64,000 bases of DNA. It comes from Vreelandella venusta. GTDB lineage: Bacteria; Pseudomonadota; Gammaproteobacteria; Pseudomonadales; Halomonadaceae. Position 1 is the first letter of the stretch; each line of letters opens with the position of its first letter. The notes below the pieces were generated by a model. The model was not told the DNA's origin, ran no database searches, and saw only the letters and a program-made list of their open reading frames with translations. Where the stretch lies: NCBI RefSeq assembly GCF_007989605.1, contig NZ_BJUL01000004.1, positions 1 through 64,000 on the forward strand, written 5' to 3'. Shown one piece after another: positions 43,261 through 52,781 of this stretch. The position numbers and the translations under genes were made by a program.

Positions 43261-44436
43261 TTAGCGACGCGCCTGCATCATGGCAATAAAGCGATCAAAC
43301 AGCGGCGCCACATCACGCGGGCCGGGACTGGCTTCCGGGTGACCTTGGAAGCTAAACGCCGGGCGGTCAGTGCGCTCGATTCCTTGCAGCGTGCCATCGA
43401 ACAGCGAACGGTGCGTGGCGCGCACGTTGGCTGGAAGGGTCGCTTCATCGGCAGCAAAGCCGTGGTTTTGGCTGGTAATCATTACCGTGCCGGTGTCTAA
43501 ATCCTGCACCGGATGGTTAGCACCGTGGTGGCCGTGGCCCATCTTGATGGTTTTGGCACCCGAGGCCAGCGCCAGCAACTGGTGGCCAAGGCAAATGCCA
43601 AATACCGGCGTATTGCTTTCCAATACGTCCTGAATCGCCTTGATGGCGTAATCACAAGGCTCGGGATCACCAGGGCCGTTAGCCAAAAAGATCCCATCCG
43701 GATTCATCGCCAACACGTCAGCAGCAGGCGTCTGTGCCGGTACGACCGTCAACCGGCAGCCGCGCTCGGCCAGCATACGCAGGATGTTAAATTTCACACC
43801 GAAGTCATACGCCACCACATGGTAAGGACGCTCACCTTTAGTAGTATCAGCATAGCCCTCGCCCAACGCCCACTCGCCTTGCGTCCATTCGTAAGCCTCT
43901 TTGCACGAGACTTCCTTGGCCAGATCCATGCCCTTCAACCCAGGAAATGCCTTCGCTGCCGCCAGCGCCCGCTCTACCGCATCATCGTCCTCTGCTTCTG
44001 CACCCGCCAGAATCGCACCGTTTTGCGCGCCTTTATCACGCAGAATGCGCGTTAAACGGCGAGTATCGATATCCGCAATGCCCAGCACATTTTGGCTTTT
44101 TAGATAGTCAGACAGACTTTGCTCTGAACGGAAACTGCTGGCTAGCAGAGGTAAATCACGAATTACCAGGCCCGCTGCGGCAATCGATGCAGATTCCACA
44201 TCTTCCGAATTAATGCCGGTATTGCCGATATGTGGATAGGTTAGCGTGACGATTTGGCGGGTGTAAGAAGGGTCAGTGAGGATTTCCTGGTAGCCGGTCA
44301 TGGCTGTATTGAACACCACCTCACCGCTTGTGACGCCATCTGCGCCAATGGCAATTCCATGAAACACGCTGCCATCTTCCAGGGCTAATATCGCGGGTTT
44401 GCTCAATGCGGGGTTATTCAAGACAAGTTCTCCCAT
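43261..44436 (-). CDS. carA: Carbamoyl-phosphate synthase, small subunit
   Basis: Glutamine amidotransferase subunit that hydrolyses glutamine and channels ammonia to CarB. 391 residues from the ATG at 44436. The class I amidotransferase nucleophile Cys is in [10 protein letters not shown] and the His/Glu pair in [14 protein letters not shown] at 44421 with GGGAG about nine bases upstream is a serious alternative start, giving [17 protein letters not shown]. Upstream lies a leader with three hairpins. In Pseudomonas dapB precedes carA; here dapB is 7 kb away. Confidence 0.97.
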   Translation of the reverse strand: MGELVLNNPALSKPAILALEDGSVFHGIAIGADGVTSGEVVFNTAMTGYQEILTDPSYTRQIVTLTYPHIGNTGINSEDVESASIAAAGLVIRDLPLLASSFRSEQSLSDYLKSQNVLGIADIDTRRLTRILRDKGAQNGAILAGAEAEDDDAVERALAAAKAFPGLKGMDLAKEVSCKEAYEWTQGEWALGEGYADTTKGERPYHVVAYDFGVKFNILRMLAERGCRLTVVPAQTPAADVLAMNPDGIFLANGPGDPEPCDYAIKAIQDVLESNTPVFGICLGHQLLALASGAKTIKMGHGHHGANHPVQDLDTGTVMITSQNHGFAADEATLPANVRATHRSLFDGTLQGIERTDRPAFSFQGHPEASPGPRDVAPLFDRFIAMMQARR

Positions 44437-44444
44437 GCTGGTGG

Positions 44445-44464
44445 GAGCCTGTGGGCGCAGGCTC
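44445..44464 (-). promoter_or_regulatory. Hairpin next to the carA start
   Basis: A seven-base perfect stem GAGCCTG / CAGGCTC with a six-base loop ends about nine bases before the carA ATG, so it could affect ribosome access. A second inverted repeat, GTTTGC-GT-GCAAAC within 44481-44500, lies just upstream in the same leader. No known regulator is assigned. Confidence 0.5.
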
Positions 44465-44504
44465 GGCGATCCGGTTTGTCGGCGTTTGCGTGCAAACGTC
44501 GGGT

Positions 44505-44556
44505 CGTAAAAAAGCGGGACGAAGCCGATAGTAAAAAAATCGGTTTCATCCCGCTT
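44505..44556 (-). terminator. Terminator/attenuator-type hairpin in the carA leader
   Basis: On the minus strand an 18-base stem starting AAGCGGGATGAAACCGAT, with one or two wobble or mismatched positions, is followed by a run of T residues. It lies about 70 bases upstream of carA and on the same strand, with no gene upstream for several kilobases on that strand that would need a terminator. It is therefore a candidate attenuator. A 12-codon frame [12 protein letters not shown] (44546-44584) ends inside the 5' arm. Confidence 0.6.
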
Positions 44557-44616
44557 GTTGTTCTCTTCCGTGGCGAATGGCCATGGCGCAGCGTTAGCTG
44601 ACTGTTTTTAACCTAA

Positions 44617-44698
44617 GGCCAGTGCAACAAGCGCGGTGCTTACCCTGCAGAAATTTGTTCGCTGCAGATATTTTGCTGCTTTTTGCAGCCACTGGGCC
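44617..44698. repeat. Nested inverted repeats between carA and the permease gene
   Basis: GGCCAGTG (44617-44624) and CACTGGGCC (44690-44698) form outer arms. Inside are two copies of CTGCAG (44645 and 44662) and a small hairpin GCTGC / GCAGC (44675-44689). It could be an RNA structure on either transcript or an operator cluster. The remaining part of this 540-base gap (44700-44910) is AT-rich and presumably holds promoters, but I cannot place them with confidence. Confidence 0.5.
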
Positions 44699-44912
44699 AA
44701 AATTTTTGGAATGTTACAGGATTTATCGACCTTAGGCTAGCCCTAAAACTACCAGTAACTTTACATGCCCAGTTTTAATCATGCAATCAATATGCCACAG
44801 CCTTAGGGCTATCGGTAAATGAGGAAGATAGAAGTCGCCCAATTTTTTTTGTGTACGTAATCAATATATTTGGTTGCCTTTCGGATGTTTTTTTGTCTAC
44901 TCTTTCCCAGGC

Positions 44913-44928
44913 TTGACCAAATGGTCAA
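44913..44928. promoter_or_regulatory. Perfect palindrome, RutR-type operator
   Basis: TTGACCA-AA-TGGTCAA is a perfect 7+2+7 palindrome. It equals the TTGACCA-NN-TGGTCAA consensus I remember for RutR, the TetR-family uracil/thymine sensor that in E. coli also acts at carAB and purine-related targets. It lies 48-63 bases before the permease ATG, where it could block or overlap a promoter. No rutR gene is in the window. Confidence 0.65.
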
Positions 44929-44975
44929 ACTCGCTTTTCGATAGCTCACCCAACAAATACAAAGAGAATATCGTC

Positions 44976-46334
44976 ATGCCACAAAGTCCTACGCCGTATT
45001 CCGGCTCCCCACCCGTCCAGCCAACGAGCACCCTGGATAATTACTTTAATGTCAGCCGCCGCGGCTCCTCGGTGAAGACCGAAGTGCTTGCAGGCATCGC
45101 GACGTTTCTAGCTGGGATGTATATCATCGTGGTCAACCCAGCCATCTTATCTGATGCGGGCATTCCCTTCTCTGCTGCGCTCTCTGCCACCGTGGTCATC
45201 AGCTTTTTGAGTAGCTTGGCCATGGGCTTGTATGCCCGCAACCCAATTTTGGTTGCTCCCGGAATGGGCATGAATGCGTTGTTTACCTACACCCTGGTGC
45301 TTGGTGCAGGGTTATCGTGGGAAGTTGCTCTAGGCTGCGTATTCTGGTCAGGAGTACTGTTCGCTGTTTTGGCTCTGTTTAACGTTCGCGAAGCCATCAT
45401 CGAGGCCATTCCAGCCTCATTGCGCTATGCCATTACTTGCGGAATAGGACTATTCATTACGTTTATTGGGCTCAAAAATGCCGGGTTCATCGTAGCCAAC
45501 CCAGCGACCCTTGTTAGCCTTGGTGATCTAAACGCAAGCCTAATAACCTTCTTTATTGGCCTAATAGTAACTGCGATATTGGTCATTCGCGGCTTCAATG
45601 GCGCTTTGATCCTAGGCATCGCCTTAACCACTCTGCTGGCAGCCCCTATGGGGCGGCTGTGGAGTGACGACGTATTGGTCGCTTGGCAAGGCCTAGCCGC
45701 CTGGCCGGATTTCTCGGCAGTAATGAAGGTCGATATTCTAGGCGCCCTCAAGGTCGCTTACCTGCCGTTCATTTTCGTGATGCTATTTACGAACTTCTTC
45801 GACTCACTGTCTTGCTTTATGGCGCTATCCGAGTCTGCTGACCTTAAGGATGCTAACGGTAATCCACGCAACCTCAAGCGCTCCATGACGGTGGATGCTT
45901 TCGCATCGATGATCGCGGCTCCCCTCGGCACCAGTGCGGCGCAAACCTTTATCGAATCCGGTGCTGGCGTTGCCCAGGGCGGCCGCACAGGACTCACGGC
46001 AGTCGTTATTGGCGTGTTATTTTTGCCTTTTCTGTTTCTCTCGCCGTTGCTGTCCCTAGTTCCCAGCATCGCAACTGCTCCAGCTCTTGTTTTGGTGGGG
46101 CTGTTCATGATGGCACCGATTGGAAAAATTGGCTGGAACCGTCTCGATGAAGCTTTCCCCGCATTTCTGGCCATCATTTTAATGCCGCTGACCTACTCCA
46201 TCACCCTGGGTATCGCCTTCGGCTTTATCAGCTTTGTACTCATCCGGCTTGCTACCGGCAAGCTGAATGAGATTAAGCCTGCTATGTGGGTCTCCGCCCT
46301 GTTGGCGGTGGTGATGCTGCTGACAGCACAATAG
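44976..46334 (+). CDS. NCS2 family purine permease (AzgA/PbuG-like)
   Basis: A 452-residue inner-membrane transporter of the nucleobase:cation symporter-2 superfamily, AzgA branch (hypoxanthine/guanine/adenine). About 12-14 hydrophobic segments. The N-terminal STLDNYFNVSRRGSSVKTEVLAGIATFLAG, the MNALFTYT re-entrant region and FTNFFDSLSCF match that branch. The start at 44976 is supported by AAAGAGAA upstream. Adjacent xdhAB and guaD make guanine, hypoxanthine or xanthine the likely cargo (inference). Confidence 0.9.
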   Translation: MPQSPTPYSGSPPVQPTSTLDNYFNVSRRGSSVKTEVLAGIATFLAGMYIIVVNPAILSDAGIPFSAALSATVVISFLSSLAMGLYARNPILVAPGMGMNALFTYTLVLGAGLSWEVALGCVFWSGVLFAVLALFNVREAIIEAIPASLRYAITCGIGLFITFIGLKNAGFIVANPATLVSLGDLNASLITFFIGLIVTAILVIRGFNGALILGIALTTLLAAPMGRLWSDDVLVAWQGLAAWPDFSAVMKVDILGALKVAYLPFIFVMLFTNFFDSLSCFMALSESADLKDANGNPRNLKRSMTVDAFASMIAAPLGTSAAQTFIESGAGVAQGGRTGLTAVVIGVLFLPFLFLSPLLSLVPSIATAPALVLVGLFMMAPIGKIGWNRLDEAFPAFLAIILMPLTYSITLGIAFGFISFVLIRLATGKLNEIKPAMWVSALLAVVMLLTAQ

Positions 46335-46416
46335 ACGACTCCTCTCATGTTGAGTCATCAAGAAATACCCCGTTTCTCATGCACCACTTGACCGATCGGA
46401 CAGCAACTAAGCAACC

Positions 46417-46426
46417 AATAACAACA
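46417..46426 (+). promoter_or_regulatory. A-rich Hfq/Crc-type motif before xdhA
   Basis: AATAACAACA fits AAnAAnAAnA and sits about 8 bases before the TAGGA ribosome binding site of xdhA. Motifs of this type at this place are used for Hfq/Crc translational repression in Pseudomonas. The same motif class is repeated in the crcZ-like RNA of this window. Confidence 0.45.
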
Positions 46427-46440
46427 TAACGGGTAGGACT

Positions 46441-47925
46441 ATGATTACATTTCACCTCAATGGGCAACCGCATCGCGTTACAGCGGATGTTCACCTTAGT
46501 GTTCTGGAACTACTAAGAGAACAACTACACCTGACCGGCACCAAGGAAGGTTGCGCATCGGGTGATTGTGGCGCTTGCACGGTAGCCATCGGAGCACCCG
46601 ACGCCAATGGCGAGCTACGCTACCACAGCGCCAATGCCTGCATCATGCCCGCTCATCAGCTCCAAGGCCGCCACTTAGTCACCGTCGAAGGTCTCGCTGA
46701 CGACCAGCAATACCTGCATCCCGCCCAAGCAGCCATGGTTGAATGCCATGGCAGCCAATGCGGCTTTTGCACGCCGGGCATTGTGATGTCACTGTTCACA
46801 CTGCACGAAGAGCAACACACTAATCCGCTTGCCACGCCCTTTAGCCCTGAGCGCCTTGAAGCCGCACTTGGCGGCAACCTGTGTCGCTGCACTGGCTATC
46901 GCCCCATTCGCGATGCGGCATTAGCCATGAACAGTATCGATGGTCATCGCCCTATCTGGTTAGATGCCACACTGAATGATCCGCAAGATAATCAGCACGA
47001 GGCCAACCTGGACGAAACCAGCAGCCGCTTCCATCAGCCTCGCCAATTAAATGAACTAGTACGTCTGCGCGCAGCCCATCCAGAGGCACGCTTGGTTGCG
47101 GGCGCCACTGACCTTTGGCTTGAAGTCACCCAACAACTAAAGGACTTACCGCGGGTTATCGATACCACTCGCGTAAGTGAGCTGCAGCAAATTGAACAGG
47201 GTCAGGATGCGAGCGGGCGCCCCGGTTGGTGGATCGGAGCAGCCGTCACCTATGCACGCCTGGAGCCTCTACTCGAGAGTCAATATCCAACCTTTGTCCA
47301 TCTTCTGCACCGCCTAGGCTCGGCACAAGTACGCAACCGTGGCACCTTGGGCGGCAACGTTGCCAATGCATCCCCCATCGGCGATACCCCGCCGGTGCTG
47401 CTGGCTCTTGATGCACAGCTTCGCCTAGCAGGCCCTAACGGCTCCCGCGAGATTGCCGCCAGCAACTTCTTCATCGACTACAAAAAAACCGACCTGGCTG
47501 ACAATGAGGTGTTAAGCGCAGTTTTCATCCCGGCCCCACAAGCAGGCCATCAGTTGAAAGTATGGAAACTCTCGAAGCGGCGCGAAGATGACATTTCTGC
47601 CGTGCTGGGTGCCTTTGCCTGGCATCTGGAGGATGGATGTTTACGCGATGTACGCCTGGCCTTCGGTGGCATGGCTGGCATACCTGCCCGAGCCCGCGGG
47701 GCCGAAGCGGCTCTCGAAGGAAATCCCCCCTCACCAAGCGTCTTCGAGGCTGCACGCCAAGCGCTCGCGAATGACTTTTCACCGATGAGCGATGTCCGGG
47801 GCAGCGCTGACTACCGTTCGCGTTCAGCGAGTGCGCTACTTGAACGCCTGCGTCTGGTCATCGAATCGTCTACCCACGCTCAACCACACACTCAGGAGGT
47901 GATGCTCCATGCGTACGCTCACTGA
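46441..47925 (+). CDS. xdhA: Xanthine dehydrogenase, small (FeS/FAD) subunit
   Basis: Electron-transfer subunit of the enzyme oxidising hypoxanthine and xanthine to urate. 494 residues. The plant-type 2Fe-2S cluster has CASGDCGACTV near residue 40, and the second cluster has QCGFCTPGIV and NLCRCTGYRPI. The FAD-binding domain follows from about 195 (VAGATDLWLE, GTLGGNVANASPIGD), then the CO-dehydrogenase flavoprotein C-terminal domain. It overlaps xdhB by 17 bases. Confidence 0.96.
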   Translation: MITFHLNGQPHRVTADVHLSVLELLREQLHLTGTKEGCASGDCGACTVAIGAPDANGELRYHSANACIMPAHQLQGRHLVTVEGLADDQQYLHPAQAAMVECHGSQCGFCTPGIVMSLFTLHEEQHTNPLATPFSPERLEAALGGNLCRCTGYRPIRDAALAMNSIDGHRPIWLDATLNDPQDNQHEANLDETSSRFHQPRQLNELVRLRAAHPEARLVAGATDLWLEVTQQLKDLPRVIDTTRVSELQQIEQGQDASGRPGWWIGAAVTYARLEPLLESQYPTFVHLLHRLGSAQVRNRGTLGGNVANASPIGDTPPVLLALDAQLRLAGPNGSREIAASNFFIDYKKTDLADNEVLSAVFIPAPQAGHQLKVWKLSKRREDDISAVLGAFAWHLEDGCLRDVRLAFGGMAGIPARARGAEAALEGNPPSPSVFEAARQALANDFSPMSDVRGSADYRSRSASALLERLRLVIESSTHAQPHTQEVMLHAYAH

Positions 47926-50320
47926 TCTGCCAGCACCACAGCCTGAGCAGAAAGCAATTCAGCCAGCACAACATACCGGCCGTTTTTTTTCTGGCACCTC
48001 GGCCAATCACGAAAGTGCCATCAAGCATGTCACCGGACGCGCGGCTTATATTGATGACCTAGCCCTTCCGGCCAATGCTCTCCACTTAGCTGCGGGACTG
48101 TCGTCTGTCGCCCACGGTCGTATTACCCGAATGGATCTGGAAGCAGTAAGGGCGGCGCCGGGCGTGGTCGATGTCATTAGCGTGGCAGACGTACCTGGCC
48201 ATACCGATATTGGCCCCGTTTTCCCAGGGGATCCCATCATGGCTGACGGCGAAGTGCTCTATGCGGGCCAGGTGCTATTCGCCGTGGCGGCCGACAGCCA
48301 TCGTGCGGCTCGTCAAGCAGTCGAAAAGGCAATTATCGAGATCGAAGAGCGCCCTGCAAGCCTCGACCCCGTTGCTGCCGCCAACGCGGGCGATCTGGTA
48401 CGCCCTACTCATCAACAGATCAGTGGAGACTGGGAAAAAGCCTTTGCCGACGCTGCCATTGTCGTTGCTGGCAAACAGTTTGTCGGTGGCCAGGAACACT
48501 TCTACTTGGAAGGGCAAGCCTGCGTCGCTCATCCCAGCGAAGACGAAGGCGTTATGATTCATACCTCCAACCAGCATCCTAGCGAGACGCAGAAACTGGT
48601 TGCCGAGGTGCTCGGCATTCCCTTCCATGCCGTTACCGTCGAGACTCGCCGCATGGGGGGCGGATTCGGCGGCAAGGAAACACAGGCTTCTCCCTGGGCT
48701 TGCCTAGCCGCCCTAATCGCTAGACGAACCGGGCGCAGCTGCCGCTTCCGCTTACCGCGGGTCGACGACATGCGCGTCACCGGAAAGCGCCACCCTTTTC
48801 ATAACGACTACCGTCTTGGCGTCGATGCTCAGGGCGTGATTCTGGGTGGCGATATCAATGTAATCGGCGACTGTGGCTATTCACCCGACCTTTCCGACGC
48901 CATTGTTGATCGCGCTATGTTCCACTCGGATAACGCCTATTCGCTGGGTGACGTCCGCGTTACAGGATATCGAGCGCGCACCCATACGGCCTCTAACACA
49001 GCCTTCCGCGGCTTCGGCGGCCCCCAAGGTATGATGGTTATCGAGGCGGCAATGGAGGATATCGCTCGCCGTCTGGGCGAAGATCCGTTGACGATACGCA
49101 AGCGCAACTTTTACCGCGACGGCCGCAACACGACGCATTACGGCCAGACGGTAGATCAGACCGTTCTACTGCATGAGCTGGTTGAGCAACTCGAAACCTC
49201 TAGCGACTACTGGCAGCGGCGCCGAGCGATCCGAGAGTTCAACGCCAAGAGCCCCGTCATTCGCAAAGGCTTAGCGTTGACCCCGGTAAAATTCGGCATT
49301 TCCTTCACCGCCCAGCACCTCAACCAAGCGGGCGCGCTTCTTCACGTCTATACCGACGGCAGCGTCATGATCAACCATGGCGGCACCGAGATGGGCCAGG
49401 GGCTGCACACCAAGATTTGCCAAGTAGTTGCGCGTGAGTTGGGGCTGGATCTTGATAGCGTGCGCATCACCGCCACGCGTACCGACAAGGTGCCCAACAC
49501 CTCTCCCACCGCCGCCTCCAGCGGTGCCGATCTCAATGGCCAGGCGGCGCGCGATGCGGCACTCAAACTAAAAACACGACTTTATGACTTTGCCGCCGAG
49601 CACTACCATCTCGATCGAGAAACTATCCACATCAAAGAGGGTTATTTAATAGCCGGCTTTGGCGAAAGTGAACGCCGCATCGCTTGGGGAGAGCTGGTTC
49701 AAGCCGCTTATCTATCGCGCATCTCACTTTCGGAAAAAGGCTTTTACGCTACCCCATTGATCCATTATGACCGCGCCACCGGCAATGGACGCCCTTTTTA
49801 CTACTATGCCTTTGGTGCGGCGGTGGCCGAAGTTTCAATCGATACCTTGAGCGGCGAGTACCTGGTAGATCGTGTCGATATTCTCCACGACGTGGGTGAC
49901 TCACTGAATCCGGCTATCGATATCGGCCAGGTCGAAGGTGGTTTTATTCAGGGGATGGGCTGGTTAACCAGTGAAGAGCTGAAATGGAATAATAAAGGCC
50001 AACTGATTTCCAATGGCCCCGCGACCTACAAGATTCCCACTTACGGCGACCTACCCGCCACTTTCAACACCTCCTTAATGGAAGGCCACCCCAACTCCAT
50101 GGCCAGCATCTATCGTTCCAAGGCCGTGGGTGAACCCCCGTTCATGCTTGGTATGTCGGTATGGGCGGCACTGCGTGACGGCTTGGCCAGCCTAAACGGA
50201 TACACTCAGGCGATACCTCTGGACACCCCAGCCACACCGGAGCGAGTCATGGCGGCAGCCGAAGCCGCACGCGCCAAACTTGCCCCTGACGCTGACAAAC
50301 GGCACAGCAATGGCCATTAA
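47909..50320 (+). CDS. xdhB: Xanthine dehydrogenase, molybdopterin-binding subunit
   Basis: Catalytic Mo subunit, 803 residues. An N-terminal domain (HVTGRAAYIDDL) is followed by the Mo-binding domains with GGQEHFYLEGQ, RRMGGGFGGKETQ, the substrate-binding arginine region TAFRGFGGPQGM, and GGTEMGQGLHTK. The conserved Glu is in the C-terminal KAVGEPPFMLG. All expected motifs are present, so it should be active given molybdenum cofactor. xdhC, the insertion chaperone usually found next to xdhB, is not here. Base composition across xdhAB looks slightly richer in G and C than the flanks. Confidence 0.96.
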   Translation: MRTLTDLPAPQPEQKAIQPAQHTGRFFSGTSANHESAIKHVTGRAAYIDDLALPANALHLAAGLSSVAHGRITRMDLEAVRAAPGVVDVISVADVPGHTDIGPVFPGDPIMADGEVLYAGQVLFAVAADSHRAARQAVEKAIIEIEERPASLDPVAAANAGDLVRPTHQQISGDWEKAFADAAIVVAGKQFVGGQEHFYLEGQACVAHPSEDEGVMIHTSNQHPSETQKLVAEVLGIPFHAVTVETRRMGGGFGGKETQASPWACLAALIARRTGRSCRFRLPRVDDMRVTGKRHPFHNDYRLGVDAQGVILGGDINVIGDCGYSPDLSDAIVDRAMFHSDNAYSLGDVRVTGYRARTHTASNTAFRGFGGPQGMMVIEAAMEDIARRLGEDPLTIRKRNFYRDGRNTTHYGQTVDQTVLLHELVEQLETSSDYWQRRRAIREFNAKSPVIRKGLALTPVKFGISFTAQHLNQAGALLHVYTDGSVMINHGGTEMGQGLHTKICQVVARELGLDLDSVRITATRTDKVPNTSPTAASSGADLNGQAARDAALKLKTRLYDFAAEHYHLDRETIHIKEGYLIAGFGESERRIAWGELVQAAYLSRISLSEKGFYATPLIHYDRATGNGRPFYYYAFGAAVAEVSIDTLSGEYLVDRVDILHDVGDSLNPAIDIGQVEGGFIQGMGWLTSEELKWNNKGQLISNGPATYKIPTYGDLPATFNTSLMEGHPNSMASIYRSKAVGEPPFMLGMSVWAALRDGLASLNGYTQAIPLDTPATPERVMAAAEAARAKLAPDADKRHSNGH

Positions 50321-50355
50321 GCCTTCCCTCTCTAACTATCTTCAGGAGCAACAGT

Positions 50356-51705
50356 ATGAATGAAGAGCAAGGACCATGCCTGAAACAAGAGCAGGGGCAA
50401 GCCTGGTTAATACGTGCACGGGTCTTGAGTTTCGATGCCGACCCCGGCGATGGTGACACGCCCCGAGAGGGTAGCGTTGTCTACCACCAAGACGGTGCTC
50501 TATGGTGGGCCGACGGTCGCATTCAGGGCGTCGGCGACTATCGCACTCTGGCCCCTCAGCTACCCGCCGATATCAGCGTCATCGACCAGCGCGACAAGCT
50601 GGTCATGCCAGGCTTTATTGACAGTCATGTCCACTATGTTCAGCTCGATATCATGGCCTCTTATGGCCGCCAACTGCTGGACTGGTTGAATGACTACACC
50701 TTTCCTGAAGAGTGCCGTTTCGCCCAGCGTGCACATGCCGACAACATGGCCGACGCTTTTCTCAAAGAGTTGATGCGAGTCGGGACCACCACCGCCCAAG
50801 TGTTCTGCTCAAGCCATCCCAATTCGGTAGATGCCTTCTTCAGTGCTGCCCAACGCCGCGGCCTATGTATGCTTGCGGGCAAGGTACTAATGGATCGCCA
50901 CGCCCCTGAAACACTGACTGATAAGACCCTCGGCGGCATTCGTGATACCGAGCGCTTAATCAGCGACTGGCATGGCACCGATCGCCTTGGCTATAGCGTT
51001 ACGCCGCGCTTTGCTCCCACGTCCACACGCACCCAGCTTGATGCCGCTGGCGGCCTGCTGCGCAACGATGAAAGCCTCTGGCTACAGACTCACTTATCGG
51101 AAAACCTCGGCGAGCTGGACTGGGTAGCCGAGCTATTTCCAGAAAGCCGTGACTATCTTGAGGTTTACGAGCAGTCTGGTTTGGTTGGACCACGCAGCAC
51201 CTTTGCCCATGGCATTCATCTGGACAATGGTATGCGCAAGCGGCTTGCTGATCGCAGTGCCAATATCGCTTTTTGCCCCAGCTCTAACCTCTTCCTTGGT
51301 AGCGGCTTGTTCGACCGCCACGCCGCTCATGAAAATGGGTTAAATCTCACCCTGGCCAGCGATATTGGCGCTGGCACCGATCTTTCCGGGTTGGCGACTC
51401 TCAAGGCGGGCTATCAAGTAGGACAACTGCTCGGCCAGCCGCTGACGGCTTGGGCAGGCTTTCACGCCCTGACCAGAGGCAATGCCGTATCCCTATCGCT
51501 AGATGACCGCATCGGCCGTTTCGCACCCGGCATGGATGCCGACTTCGTCGTTATCGACCTGTCAGCCTCACCGCTGATGGCACGCCGTATGGCACGGTGC
51601 GAAAGCCTGGCAGAGGAGTTGTTCACTCTCATGATGCTAGGCGACGACCGCGCTATCTTCGAAACCTGGGCAGGGGGACGCCTACAGCACCGACGTCAAA
51701 ATTAA
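50356..51705 (+). CDS. guaD: Guanine deaminase
   Basis: Zinc amidohydrolase that converts guanine to xanthine, feeding XdhAB. 449 residues. The metal ligands are the HVH of GFIDSHVHYVQLD, the His of QTHLSE, FAHGIHL, and the Asp of ASDIGAGTDLS. The motif FCPSSNLFLGSGLF is specific to guanine deaminases. It lies 35 bases after xdhB with AGGAG upstream, so the four genes from permease to guaD act as one pathway: import, deamination, oxidation to urate. No urate-degrading gene follows. Confidence 0.95.
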   Translation: MNEEQGPCLKQEQGQAWLIRARVLSFDADPGDGDTPREGSVVYHQDGALWWADGRIQGVGDYRTLAPQLPADISVIDQRDKLVMPGFIDSHVHYVQLDIMASYGRQLLDWLNDYTFPEECRFAQRAHADNMADAFLKELMRVGTTTAQVFCSSHPNSVDAFFSAAQRRGLCMLAGKVLMDRHAPETLTDKTLGGIRDTERLISDWHGTDRLGYSVTPRFAPTSTRTQLDAAGGLLRNDESLWLQTHLSENLGELDWVAELFPESRDYLEVYEQSGLVGPRSTFAHGIHLDNGMRKRLADRSANIAFCPSSNLFLGSGLFDRHAAHENGLNLTLASDIGAGTDLSGLATLKAGYQVGQLLGQPLTAWAGFHALTRGNAVSLSLDDRIGRFAPGMDADFVVIDLSASPLMARRMARCESLAEELFTLMMLGDDRAIFETWAGGRLQHRRQN

Positions 51706-51721
51706 GCAGAAAATCGATTAG

Positions 51722-51750
51722 GAGGGGGCCAAAAGCAACAAAGCCCCCTC
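51722..51750 (+). terminator. Weak terminator-like hairpin after guaD
   Basis: Stem GAGGGGGC / GCCCCCTC with a 13-base loop but no T tract. It ends the purine module about 20 bases past the guaD stop. Function as a terminator is not certain. Confidence 0.4.
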
Positions 51751-51835
51751 ACCCGCAGGTTCGGAGGCCATCAACAAAGCCATGCTCAGCAGCCAACAGA
51801 GTGCATACCGAGACACGACCTGTTGAGCTAAAACA

Positions 51836-52750
<915 letters not shown>

Positions 52751-52781
52751 TTAGGGCAGCGCGCACGCTGCCTCGAACGAA

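Noticed and set aside
44481..44500. PurR operator in the carA leader
   Set aside because: The inverted repeat GTTTGC-GT-GCAAAC has the PurR half-sites in the wrong order and spacing; an RNA hairpin or unknown operator is more likely.
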